Of a stretch of DNA of 64,000 nt, positions 50,717 to 59,892 are shown piece after piece (within the stretch, counting starts at the first letter, position 1; each line of letters opens with the position of its first letter). Both the position numbers and the translations under genes were made by a program. Under the pieces are notes generated by a model. That model did not search any database and was not told where the DNA came from. It saw nothing but the letters and a program-made list of their open reading frames with translations. Source of the stretch: Palsa-504 sp963753195 (lineage in GTDB: Bacteria > Actinomycetota > Actinomycetes > Streptosporangiales > Streptosporangiaceae); NCBI GenBank assembly GCA_963753195.1, contig CAVWBH010000009.1:372001-436000 (forward strand), in the 5' to 3' direction.

Positions 50717-53700
50717 GTGCGGTACTGGCTGGCGCCGCTGATGCTGGCCGTCGCACGCGCGCGGCGACGACCAGCCCGGTGGTTGCTGCCTGCGCTGGGC
50801 ATCGCGCTCGCCGCGGCGTTCGCCGCGGGCGTGGCGGCACAGGCCCAGGTCGCGGGTGATCAGAGCGCTCGATCGGTGCTCGATAACGCACCACCGGCCG
50901 ATAGCGAGGTCCGCGTCATCTGGCCGGGACCAGTCAGCCCGGGCGTGGCGGACCAGGCGAAGGCGCTGATAGGCGGACTTGGCTTGGGATCGCCGACCGA
51001 GGTGGTGCTCATGAACCCGGTGCGCCTCGGCGGAGTGGTGGTGCGGCCGGCCGCGATTGCCCCGCTGGGCCGGTGGATCTCTGGCGCTGCACCGGGCCAG
51101 CTGGGGCCGGGCCAGCTCGGGCCGGGCCAGCTCGGGCCGTGCCGCCCGAGCCTCTGCCCGATGCTGCTCGTCGGGGGCGGCGCGGTCCCATCGACCCTGG
51201 CTGCGGCCGGAGTCCATATCCAGGTCACCGGGCTGGCGCAGCTGAGCTCATCGGTTCCCCTGGGGTTCGTGCCATCAAGTGCGGGCGCCGGTCCGGTGCT
51301 CGTGACCGGGGACGTCGCTGGGCTGGAAGCGCTGCCCGGACTGAGCGGCCTGTACCGCACGCATAGCTGGCTGGCCCAACTGACGATCAGACAGCTGCGG
51401 TGGTGGGAGCTGACCGAGGTCGAGGACCGGCTGGCCCGCTCGCAAGCCCGCCTGCTGCTGAGCGGCAGCCAGTTCAGTTTGAGCGCGCCGTTCAGCACAC
51501 TGGACGAAGCACGGACCCAGGCCAGCGTGGCGCCGCAGCGGCTGCTGCTGGCGGGCGGCGGCGCGATCGCCGCGCTGGCGTTGTTCATCGTCCTGGCCGG
51601 CGGGGGACTTCGCCGCGATCAGCGGGCCGAGCTTGACCGGCTCCGCCAGGCGGGCGCCCGCACGGGGCAGTGCGTCCTGTTCGTCGCGGCGGAGTGCGGC
51701 TGGTTGTCCGCCGCGGCACTGAGCGTCGGCGCGGCGGCGGGAATCGGCGCGGCCGCGCTGCTGGCCAGCAGCGAAGGAGAACCGGCGGGCGCGATCCTGA
51801 CGCACAGCGTGATCACCCCGGCCGGGGTGATCACGCTGTGCGCTGCGTGGCTGGCGATGACCGTGCTGCTCAGCATGCTGGTGCTGCTGGAGAGCACCAG
51901 GCTGATCGACCTGCTGGCCGTCGCGGCGGCGGCGGCCCTGGCGGCGGTGCTGGTCGAGGGCACCGGCACCGATAACGCGCTGACGCTGCTGCTCGCCCCG
52001 CTGTGCTGTCTGGCCGTCGGAGTGCTGACGTTCCGCGCCGCCGGGGCGGTCCTGCGGGGAACAGAGCGCCTGGCCCGAGGGGGCCCCGTGCTCCCGCGCC
52101 TGGCCCTGGTCAACCTGGCTCGCTCACCCGGAACGGCGGCGCTGGCTATCGCGTTCATCGCCGTGACCACCGGCCTCGGCGGCTTCGCCCTGGCCTACCG
52201 GTCGACGCTGATCCGCAGCGCGGCAGACCAGGCGGCGGACCAGGTCCCGCTCGACACGCTCGTCTCGCCCGGCCCGAATTTCAGCACCCCCCTGGAGCTG
52301 GCTCCGCTTCAGCGGTGGCAGGCCCTCGCGTCAGGCCCGGTGCTGCCGGTGCGCCGGACGGACGCGAACTACGCGAGCGGGGGCCAGACGGTGACGATCC
52401 CGGCGCTCGGCATTCCCGCGGACGGGCTGACCTTGATCCACGGCTGGCGGGAGGCCGACGGCTCGGCGCCGCTGCCGGCCCTGGCCCGGCGCCTGGAGCC
52501 GACCGGCCCGGTCCGGACGGCCGGACCGATGCTTCCGGCAGGCACCCGGTGGCTGTCACTGGACGCTTCCGCCCAGGGCACCGCGGTCGAAGTCACCGCG
52601 GACCTCCGCGATTCGCAGGGAGCGATACGCCAGGTTCCGTTCGGTACCGCCGACGCCCATGAAGCGGACCTGCGCGCGTCCGTGCCGGCCGGGCGTTGGG
52701 AGCTGCAGGCCCTGGAGCTCGACGAGCCGACCGGCCTGGCCATTACCAACGGTCATCAGAACGGCGAGAACCCGGGCGCCGCGACTCAGTTCTCCGCTCA
52801 GGTCGGCCTCGGGCCGCTGCTCGCGCAGCAAGCCAGCGGCCAGCCGGCGCTGAGCGTGCCGCTCGGCACCTGGCGTGGAGTAGGCGCGGCGAGCACGGCC
52901 CACAGCACCAGCACCGCCGTCGCGACCCTCAGCTTCGCCACCACCGGAACACCTGGCGTGCTCCGGCCGGTGCAGCCGTCCGACACGCGCCCGGTCCCGG
53001 TCCTCACTGATCCGCAGACCGCGGCCGCCGCAGGTCCCGGCGGAGGCATCGCCCTGACGGTCGACGGCGTCCCGGTGACCGCGCGCGTGGTCGGCGTCCT
53101 GAACCGCTTCCCGGCGCTTCCCCCCGACTCGGGCGGCTTCGTCATCGCCGACGAGGCGACGCTCGCGGCGGCCTTGGACGCGCAGCTGCCCGGTCAAGGC
53201 CGGGCCGACGAGCTGTGGATCGCCGCCGAGCATCCTGCGCCGCTGCGCGCCGCGCTCGGCAGCGGGGCGCTCGCCCAGCTAGACTCCGCGTTTCGCGTCG
53301 ACCTCGATCAGCAGCTGCTTGACGCACCGGTGGCGCGCGGGGTTCTCGGCACGCTGATCGCGGCCACCGCGCTGTCCGTGCTGCTGGCCGCCGTCGGGCT
53401 GCTGACCGCGTTGCGGGGCGGAGCCCGCGACGAGCGAGTCGAGACAGACCTCATGGAGCAAGGCGTCGGCTCGCGCGGACTGCGGGCCGAGCTGCGCACC
53501 CGGCTCGCGCTCAGCGCCGTCCTGGGCGTGGTCGTCGGCCTCGGGATCGCCGCAGCGCTGACCCGCCTGGCGGTGGCGAGCGTCCGGGCCGCAGGCACCG
53601 TGGCCGATCCCGCTCCCCCGGTGGTGCCGGTCGTGCCGTGGCCGCAGCTCGCGGCCTGGACGGTCGGCATGCTCGCGGTGCTCGCGATCGCGGGCTGGCT

Positions 53701-53728
53701 GGGCACCCGGGCGGCGGTCCATGAGTGA
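50717..53728 (+). CDS. FtsX-like ABC transporter permease
   Basis: 1003 aa membrane subunit of an MacB/LolE-type (type VII) ABC system. An N-terminal TM helix (WLLPALGIALAAAFAAGVAA) is followed by a large extracellular domain, a TM bundle around residues 275-460, a second extracellular domain (about 510-860) and C-terminal TM helices (GVLGTLIAATALSVLLAAVG and WTVGMLAVLAIAGWLGTRAA). It has two FtsX modules in one chain, as in large actinobacterial members. It overlaps the ATPase gene by 8 bp. Possible roles are envelope stress, peptide or lipoprotein handling. Confidence 0.87.
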   Translation: MRYWLAPLMLAVARARRRPARWLLPALGIALAAAFAAGVAAQAQVAGDQSARSVLDNAPPADSEVRVIWPGPVSPGVADQAKALIGGLGLGSPTEVVLMNPVRLGGVVVRPAAIAPLGRWISGAAPGQLGPGQLGPGQLGPCRPSLCPMLLVGGGAVPSTLAAAGVHIQVTGLAQLSSSVPLGFVPSSAGAGPVLVTGDVAGLEALPGLSGLYRTHSWLAQLTIRQLRWWELTEVEDRLARSQARLLLSGSQFSLSAPFSTLDEARTQASVAPQRLLLAGGGAIAALALFIVLAGGGLRRDQRAELDRLRQAGARTGQCVLFVAAECGWLSAAALSVGAAAGIGAAALLASSEGEPAGAILTHSVITPAGVITLCAAWLAMTVLLSMLVLLESTRLIDLLAVAAAAALAAVLVEGTGTDNALTLLLAPLCCLAVGVLTFRAAGAVLRGTERLARGGPVLPRLALVNLARSPGTAALAIAFIAVTTGLGGFALAYRSTLIRSAADQAADQVPLDTLVSPGPNFSTPLELAPLQRWQALASGPVLPVRRTDANYASGGQTVTIPALGIPADGLTLIHGWREADGSAPLPALARRLEPTGPVRTAGPMLPAGTRWLSLDASAQGTAVEVTADLRDSQGAIRQVPFGTADAHEADLRASVPAGRWELQALELDEPTGLAITNGHQNGENPGAATQFSAQVGLGPLLAQQASGQPALSVPLGTWRGVGAASTAHSTSTAVATLSFATTGTPGVLRPVQPSDTRPVPVLTDPQTAAAAGPGGGIALTVDGVPVTARVVGVLNRFPALPPDSGGFVIADEATLAAALDAQLPGQGRADELWIAAEHPAPLRAALGSGALAQLDSAFRVDLDQQLLDAPVARGVLGTLIAATALSVLLAAVGLLTALRGGARDERVETDLMEQGVGSRGLRAELRTRLALSAVLGVVVGLGIAAALTRLAVASVRAAGTVADPAPPVVPVVPWPQLAAWTVGMLAVLAIAGWLGTRAAVHE

Positions 53729-55283
53729 GGCGGTCGTCGAACTACGCGATGTGTTCTGCATCCACCGGACAGCCGAGGGGGACGCAGCGGCCCTGCAGGG
53801 GACGAACCTCGAACTGGCCCGTGGCGAGGTGCTGTGCGTGCTGGGCCCGAGCGGCGCCGGGAAGAGCACGCTGCTGCGAGTGATCGCCGGGGTCCAGCAG
53901 CCGTCGGCCGGGGTCGTCCGCGTGCTGGGCCGCGACGTCGGCCGGATGCCAGCACGCTCCCGGTCGCGGTGGCGACACGAGCTGGTGGGATTCCTCGGGC
54001 AGCACACGGCCACGGCGCTGAGCCCGGACCTTCGGATAGGTGATGCGGTCGGGTTGCCGATCGCGCTGCGGGGAGGGCCGGGGCGGGAGCGCCGCCGTCG
54101 GGTCGATGAACTTCTCGGGGCCGCGGGGCTGGCCGACCGGGCGGACGCCTTCCCCGGAGAACTGTCCGGCGGCGAGCGCCAGCGGGCGGCGCTGTGCGCG
54201 GCCCTGGCCCACAGGCCGGCTCTGCTGCTCGCCGACGAGCCGACCGGCGAACTCGACGACGCCAGCGCCGAGGCGGTCCGCGCGCTCATCGTCCAGCTCG
54301 CCCGCACCGACGGCACGAGCGTCATCCTGGTCACCCATGACCTGGCGACCGCTGAAGCGGCAGACCGCATAGTGCGGATCAGGGACGGGCGGATCGTCGG
54401 CGAGCGGACGGACGGGCAGGAGTCGCTGGTGATCAACGACGGCTGGCTGCAGCTTCCCCGCGATCTGCTCAGTCAAGCCGGTATCGGGCGCCGCGCCCGC
54501 GTGCAGCCCGCCGGGGACGGGGTGATCGTGACGCCCGCGGCCAGCGATTCCGTCCCGGCCGCGCCCGCCGCGGGCCGCGTCCTGCCGCAGCCGCGGCCGC
54601 GGCCGCGGCCGCGGGAAGGCTGGGCCCCGGTCCACGTCGAGGTGTGCTCCGTGGTGCGCACGTTCGGCCGCGGGCCAGCCCGGCGCCAGGTGCTCGGCGG
54701 TCTCAGCCACGACTTCGCGCCCGGCCAGATGACGGCGGTCACGGGCCGCTCGGGCGCGGGGAAGACGACCCTGCTGGAGCTGGTAGCCGGGCTCGACCGC
54801 CCGAGCTCGGGCCAGATCTTGCTCGACGGGCAGCCGCTGGGCGAGCTGAGCAGCGAGCAGCTCGCGAGCCTGCGCCGGCAGCGGATCGGGTACCTCTCGC
54901 AGGAGGCGGCGCCGATCGGTTTCCTGAGCGCCCAGGAAAACGTGGTGCTGAGCCTGCGGATACGAGGCTGGAATGCGGACGACGCCGCACTGCGGGCCGC
55001 CGAAGCGCAAGCCCGGACCGGGCTCGCCGACCGGGCCCGCCAGCGCGTCCGCCGGCTCTCAGCCGGGGAAGCCCAGCGCCTGGCGCTGGCCCGGGCGCTC
55101 GCCGCCGCGAGCGGGCTGCTGATCGTCGACGAGCCGACATCCAGCCAGGATGAGAGCAATGCCCGGGACATCGCGGCGCTGCTGGCGGCCGCGGCTCACG
55201 AGGAGGGCCAGACCGTGATCTGCGCCAGTCACGACCCCGCGGTGATCGGCCAGGCCGACCATGTGATCACCCTGGACGCATAA
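53721..55283 (+). CDS. Dual-domain ABC ATPase with AbrB-like linker
   Basis: 520 aa. NBD1: Walker A VLGPSGAGKSTLLRVIAG, signature LSGGERQRAAL, Walker B LLLADEPTGELD and VTHD. NBD2: VTGRSGAGKTTLLELVAG, LSAGEAQRLALARA, LLIVDEPTSSQD and SHD. Between them, about residues 233-275 (LVINDGWLQLPRDLLSQAGI) resemble the SpoVT/AbrB swapped-hairpin fold, followed by an Arg-Pro linker encoded by GCGGCC repeats. Pairs with the FtsX-like permease. The internal AbrB-like module is odd and could mediate dimerisation. Confidence 0.9.
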   Translation: MSEAVVELRDVFCIHRTAEGDAAALQGTNLELARGEVLCVLGPSGAGKSTLLRVIAGVQQPSAGVVRVLGRDVGRMPARSRSRWRHELVGFLGQHTATALSPDLRIGDAVGLPIALRGGPGRERRRRVDELLGAAGLADRADAFPGELSGGERQRAALCAALAHRPALLLADEPTGELDDASAEAVRALIVQLARTDGTSVILVTHDLATAEAADRIVRIRDGRIVGERTDGQESLVINDGWLQLPRDLLSQAGIGRRARVQPAGDGVIVTPAASDSVPAAPAAGRVLPQPRPRPRPREGWAPVHVEVCSVVRTFGRGPARRQVLGGLSHDFAPGQMTAVTGRSGAGKTTLLELVAGLDRPSSGQILLDGQPLGELSSEQLASLRRQRIGYLSQEAAPIGFLSAQENVVLSLRIRGWNADDAALRAAEAQARTGLADRARQRVRRLSAGEAQRLALARALAAASGLLIVDEPTSSQDESNARDIAALLAAAAHEEGQTVICASHDPAVIGQADHVITLDA

Positions 55284-55425
55284 CTTAGGAAAGCACCCTC
55301 CGCTCGGGGCGTTTCTCGTGATTGTGGATCGTTACTGCCCGCCCGCGGGCAGTAACGATCCACAATCATGGTCGATGCCCGTTATGCCTCAATGTGAGGT
55401 TCAGGCATAGCGGGGCATAACCGGC
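55282..55425 (+). repeat. Dispersed hairpin element, copy B (3' of the ABC ATPase gene)
   Basis: It starts within the stop codon of the ATPase gene and has the same ordered blocks as copy A: AACTTAGGAAAGCACCCTCC, GCTCGGGGC, hairpin, ATGGTCGATGCCCG, ATGCCTCAATGTGA, GGGGCATAACCGGC. The hairpin arms 55320-55342 and 55345-55367 are a perfect 23-bp inverted repeat. A second, smaller palindrome is TATGCCT (55383) with AGGCATA (55403). No T-run. Confidence 0.72.
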
Positions 55426-55553
55426 GCACCCCGTCAATTGGCAGGCAGCGGTGGGGCGATACCTGGCTGCTAGTGGTGGGGCTGAAGCGGGATGGGGGCC
55501 CGGTACATCTCGGGCGCGGTGGGCGGGTTGGAATGGAAGCCCGCGGACCAATC

Positions 55554-56653
55554 ATGGGAGACACGGTGAGCCTTGAATTCCTCTGGTACATCCCCAACAC
55601 GGTCGAGCCCGGCCACCGGGGTGACCCGACCACGGCGGGCTGGGGCTCGCTTGAGTTCTCGACCAATCAGGCCCGGGCGCTGGAAGAACACGGCTGGGGC
55701 GGAGCCCTGCTGGGGGCGAGCTGGGGCCGGCCCGACACCTTCACGGTGGCCGCCGCAATCGCCGCTCGGACGACGACCTTCAAGCCACTGATCGCGATCC
55801 GCCCCGGCTACTGGCAGCCGGCTCATTTCGCCAGCGCGGCGGCTACGCTCGACCAGCTCACCAGGGGACGCGTCCTGGTCAACATCGTCACCGGGATCGA
55901 CAACCTCGCGGCATACGGCGACGGAAAGGCCGACCAGCGCAGCGATATGACCGGACCCGCGAGTTCCTGCAGGTGGTCCGGCAGCTGTGGACGCAGGAGA
56001 ACGTGACCTTCCGCGGTGAGCACTTCCAGGTAGAGGCGTCCACCCTGGCGCCACGGCCGTACGGGGCGGCAGAGGGCAGGCACCCGGCGCTGTATTTCGG
56101 CGGTGCGTCGCAGGCGGCCCAGCGGGTGTCAGCGACCGAAGCGGACGTGCAGCTGTTCTGGGGCGAGCCGCTGGACGGGATCGCCGAGCGCATCGACCAG
56201 CTCAAGTCGCTCAGCGACTCCCTTGGGCGTCAGCACGCGCCGCTGCAGTACGGGCTGCGCATCACGACGGTGGTGCGCGACACCACCGAGGAGGCGTGGC
56301 GCGATGCGGAGGAGAAGGTCGCCGCGATGGCGGCGGACCCGGGCGAGATACGAATGGACCACTCCGGCCCGACTGCGGTCGGACAGCAGCGTCTGCACGA
56401 CCTCGCGGCCCGAGGGGAAGTACTGGATTCCTGCCTCTATACCGCGCCCGGGAAGTTCGGCGGCGGCGGCGCGGCTACCACGTGGCTGGTCGGGTCCGCC
56501 GCTGACGTAGCTGCACCACTGAAGAAATACCAGGACCTCGGCGTCACTCACTTCGTGCTATCCGACACCCCGTACCGGCGGGAGATCATCCGGGTCGGCG
56601 ACCAGCTTCTTCCCCTGCTGCGCGAGACGGCAGCCGGTAATGGGCGCCGGTGA
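55554..56653 (+). pseudogene. LLM-class flavin monooxygenase (SsuD-like), single frameshift
   Basis: The first frame (from ATG 55554 or GTG 55566) reads LEFLWYIPNTVEPGHRGD, WGGALLGASWGRPDTFTVAA, FKPLIAIRPGYWQPAHFASA and GRVLVNIVTGIDN, typical of FMNH2-dependent alkanesulfonate monooxygenases. Near 55945 homology moves to another frame as YDRTREFLQVVRQLWTQENV and continues to the end (THFVLSDTPYRREIIRVG). One missing base explains it, so this is either a recent mutation or a sequencing error. Without the shift it would be a normal ~365-aa enzyme. Confidence 0.8.
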
Positions 56654-56667
56654 GCCACCCCATCGGC

Positions 56668-57114
56668 TTAGGACGCGAACGCATCTCGTGCGGCGTGCGC
56701 GCACTGTCCGTCTTGCTCATCGGTCGCGCCACTGCAGCCGATGCCGGCGATCACTTGGTCGCCCTCGCGCAATATGGTGACGCTTCCCATCGGCATCACG
56801 CCCCGGCCATGGATGGCCGACAAGGCCGTGATCGAGGTGGCCGGCATCTGCTGCAGGTCCGGTCCGTCGCGCCGTAGCAGCGCGCCGGTGAACGCCTTGG
56901 CCTGGGACACCTCGATCGAAATCCAGGGCGCCTCCGCCATCCGCCCGAAGGCGAAGAGCCGGCCATCGGCATCCACGATCGCCGTCGACACCGCCACCCC
57001 CAATTCGCGGGCCTTATCCTGGCTGGCTTTGATCATCCGCTGGGCAATCTCACTGGTTAGGGGCACCTTTACCTCATCCCTGTCGTGTGCCTGTGCTGCG
57101 CCTGTACTAGTCAC
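56668..57114 (-). CDS. GlcG/HbpS-family protein (DUF336)
   Basis: 148 aa. AQRMIKASQDKARELGVAVS, STAIVDADGRLFAFGRMAEA, SQAKAFTGALLR and GSVTILREGDQVIAGIGCSG match the GlcG/HbpS fold, implicated in heme or cobalamin binding in some members. GTG 57114 is the longest start; a start nearer VPLTSEI is possible. Not in an operon. Function uncertain. Confidence 0.82.
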   Translation of the reverse strand: MTSTGAAQAHDRDEVKVPLTSEIAQRMIKASQDKARELGVAVSTAIVDADGRLFAFGRMAEAPWISIEVSQAKAFTGALLRRDGPDLQQMPATSITALSAIHGRGVMPMGSVTILREGDQVIAGIGCSGATDEQDGQCAHAARDAFAS

Positions 57115-57425
57115 ATTGAGACTATCTGACCGGGTGAATCTCGGGCATACCCGAGAAGATTATCGGTCCCGGATTAGGCGGCGGGCTACCTGCGGCGGGC
57201 TGCGTCGCCCGACGGGACCGCGCCCGCGGGCACCGCCAAAAATGGGTCCGGTACGTCCGTTTCCCTTCGGATACGGTGGAAACGTGATGAAGCAGCAGGA
57301 AGCTCAGCTCGGCGAAGGGGAGACACCCCGCGCGCGGTAAGCCCGCGCGTCTTTGCTGATGACCCCGCTGCCCGAGCGCGCTTGTTCCCGCGGGCCGGCC
57401 TGGGGTCGCGGTCGGGACGCAGTCC
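57115..57425. other. Intergenic region, only a short ORF
   Basis: About 310 bp. An 18-codon ORF (GTG 57285 to the TAA at 57339, reading VMKQQEAQLGEGETPRAR) is the only coding candidate. No repeats or known motifs are seen. Confidence 0.35.
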
Positions 57426-57854
57426 TTGATACCTGCGGTCCCCCGGAGTGCTCCGTTGTCCGTCCTGTCCATCAGCTTCGTCGACCTCGGCGCCAACACC
57501 GTCGGCTCGGCTTACGAGCAAGCCCATGCCACGACGGCCATGACCGGCCTGCACGCATGGTTCAGCGCCGGTGCGTTCATCGGCGCGATCGGCGCCGCCG
57601 CCGCCCTCGGTGCCGGGAAGAGCTACCGCCGTGTCTATCTCGCACTCGCCGCCGTCATGGCGGCCGGGCTGCTCGCCGCGCTGCTCGCCGACATCCCCGC
57701 GCCGCCCGTTCCCGCGGGCACCGCGCACGGCCGCAGGCCGCCCCGCACGGCCGGCCTCCGGGTCTGGCGGATCCCCACGGTGCTGTTCGCTATCGCCGTG
57801 ATCAGCGTGACGTTCTTCGGCGACGGTGCGCTGGAGAGCTTCCTGTCCACCTAG
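57426..57854 (+). pseudogene. MFS transporter fragment
   Basis: The translation SFVDLGANTVGSAYEQ, TGLHAWFSAGAFIGAIGAAA and VYLALAAVMAAGLLAALLAD looks like the middle of a 12-TM MFS protein, with the FxD-N and HxxFS pattern of the YbjJ-type group. It lacks the first four helices and stops abruptly after FGDGALESFL. No start with a ribosome-binding site exists. Confidence 0.6.
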
Positions 57855-57938
57855 TGCCGCGAGGAATGGCACCACACCTGAGCCATGACCAACTCTAGTT
57901 AACTGGATTTGCTCCTGGCCATCCTTCCACGCCAAATT

Positions 57939-57994
57939 AATTGCCTAGGAGCAATCGCGTAGAAGCAATTGCCGGAGGGCAATTGCCTGGAAGT
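57939..57994. repeat. Four tandem 14-bp repeats
   Basis: AATTGCCTAGGAGC, AATCGCGTAGAAGC, AATTGCCGGAGGGC and AATTGCCTGGAAGT follow each other without gaps. They lie 6 bp before a TTGACT-N17-AAGAAT promoter-like pair (58001-58029), so they may be an operator or enhancer array for the transporter downstream. Confidence 0.75.
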
Positions 57995-58442
57995 AAGGGG
58001 TTGACTTCACACCTAGGGCGTCCAAGAATCCCAGTAACAACATAGTCACGCTTTGCTTAGAAGCTGATCGTCCGCGATCTCCTTCTATCAAGGCCGGAGT
58101 AAGTTCGGAATCCTACGTTCCCTGAGGCGTTGGAGGGAACAATGCGATCTGGCTTTGCCTCCGTTTGGTGCCGCGTCAGCCCGGCGCTGGCGACGCCCAA
58201 CGAAGCCGTGCCCTTACCTGCCTGGACGGGCTAGGTAACCCGTCCAGGCTGTAATTCCGGGTGGGCAGATCGATCGGCATCCTGGCCGGCCAGATCCGCC
58301 CTATTCCCCGGCCCGGGACATCTATCGCCACCTCTGGCTTATCCATGTCCGCCCTCATTTACCCAGGGTTTGTCCACCACCGGCAAAGGCGCCGCTCTCT
58401 CACGCTTTACCCGCCACCTGGATGGCAGCAAGGAGAACCACA
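57995..58442 (+). promoter_or_regulatory. Candidate promoter and long structured leader of the MFS gene
   Basis: A TTGACT-N17-AAGAAT pair begins at 58001. The following ~400 bp contain no convincing gene but two perfect hairpins: GTTCCCT (58117) with AGGGAAC (58134), and GCCTGGACGGG (58220-58230) with its complement at 58239-58249. The second has 11-bp arms and an 8-base loop. No known riboswitch was matched by eye. Confidence 0.45.
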
Positions 58443-59852
58443 ATGGCACAAGATGCCTCGGGAGCCGGGACTGCCGCCGGCCGCAGTGCCCTGGTCATTC
58501 CCGGCGAGATAGCAGCCCGGATTGACCGCCTGCCGGTGAGCTGGATGGCCTTCGAGCTATGCTTGATCGTGCAGCTGGGCTGGTCGACCACGGGAGCGAC
58601 CGACGGGATCGCCGCGACACTTTACCCGTTCGTTTGGTTGCCGGACCACGCCGTCAATCACACTCAGTACTCGGTCCTGTATGCCTTTCAGACCGGGATC
58701 AGCATCCTGCTCGGCGGCTATCTCATCGGCTGGCTCGGCGACAAGATCGGCCGGCGCCGGGCACTGATCCTGTCCACGCTGCTGGGCGCGATATTCATCG
58801 TGCCGTTCGGCTACGTGACCAACTATCCGGCGCTGATTTTCCTCTCGATCGGCGACACGCTCGGGTTCGCCGGGTTCCTGGCCCTCAACGTCGTATACAT
58901 GAGCGAGATCGCGGGGCCGGCGGCCCGGAGCAAGGTGATCATGTACGCGCAGGTGCTCGCCATCATCCTGGGCCTGTCCATCTGGCGCGGCCTCATTCCG
59001 CACTACATGGTCCCCGGCCAGTACAAGGCCTACCTGTGGCTGCTGGGCGGCCTGAACCTCGTGGTGATGGTGCTGATCATCTGGCGGCTGCCGGAGTCGC
59101 CGCGCTGGCTGGAGGCCAGGGGACGCACTGACCGCGCGCGCAAGATCGTGGAGCGGATGGAGGCGCGGGTCAAGAAGCGTCACCCCGTGCTGCCCGAGCC
59201 CGACCGGTCGCCGTACGAGGTGGTGGCCGAGGAGAAGACCAGCATGTTTGCCGTGTTCGGCAAGCAGTACGTGTTCGTCACCATATTGCTGCTGGTGGTC
59301 ATGGTGCTCGGCTACGGCGGCATCGTTTACGGCAACGGCGGCTACGCCTACTTGTTCCTGGCCGAAAGCCGCGGCTACAGCGCCAGCTTCGTCTTCGCCC
59401 TGACGGCCTGGGCCGGCCTGGTCGGCGCCGCATTCTATGTTCTCAACGCCCTGGTCGGGGACCGGGTCGAGCGCAAATGGACGCAACTCGTCGGCGCTAT
59501 CGTGTTCGCCGGCTCCTGGTACGGGCTGTACAACGTGCACAATACGCCGGGCGTGGTCGTCTTGTTTATGGGCGTGAATGTCGGCCTCGTGCTGTGGCTG
59601 TGGAGTATGTATGTGTACATACCCGCCAACTTCCCGACCCGGATGCGCGGCCTGGGCACCGGCTGGACCGACGGCCTGGGCCACATGGGCGCCTGGGGCG
59701 GTGTCCTGCTGTGCGGAGTGGTCTTCAGCGCGGCCGCGCCGCTGGGCTGGATCTTGCTGATCACGATACCGGGAGCGCTCCTGCCCGCGCTCCTGGTCGC
59801 CACCTTCGGAGTACGCCAGCGCCGGCGCGCGCTCGAAGAGCTGGCCCGATAG
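58443..59852 (+). CDS. MFS transporter (sugar/organic-acid porter type)
   Basis: 469 aa, 12 TM helices with a central loop (about 215-265). Motif A GYLIGWLGDKIGRRRALIL, then IWRLPESPRWLEARGRTDRA as in the sugar-porter/AAHS families. IPANFPTRMRGLGTGWTDGL near the C-terminus is the second hallmark. ATG 58443 has AAGGAG 7 bp upstream. The long leader suggests regulated expression. The substrate is unknown, though a carboxylate or sugar is likely. Confidence 0.9.
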   Translation: MAQDASGAGTAAGRSALVIPGEIAARIDRLPVSWMAFELCLIVQLGWSTTGATDGIAATLYPFVWLPDHAVNHTQYSVLYAFQTGISILLGGYLIGWLGDKIGRRRALILSTLLGAIFIVPFGYVTNYPALIFLSIGDTLGFAGFLALNVVYMSEIAGPAARSKVIMYAQVLAIILGLSIWRGLIPHYMVPGQYKAYLWLLGGLNLVVMVLIIWRLPESPRWLEARGRTDRARKIVERMEARVKKRHPVLPEPDRSPYEVVAEEKTSMFAVFGKQYVFVTILLLVVMVLGYGGIVYGNGGYAYLFLAESRGYSASFVFALTAWAGLVGAAFYVLNALVGDRVERKWTQLVGAIVFAGSWYGLYNVHNTPGVVVLFMGVNVGLVLWLWSMYVYIPANFPTRMRGLGTGWTDGLGHMGAWGGVLLCGVVFSAAAPLGWILLITIPGALLPALLVATFGVRQRRRALEELAR

Positions 59853-59892
59853 ATCTCCCGCCGCGCAGGACTATGACGGGAGGCCGGGCACG

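Noticed and set aside
54590..54615. GCGGCC repeat as a recombination or binding site
   Set aside because: It codes for the Arg-Pro linker between ABC domains and needs no other explanation.
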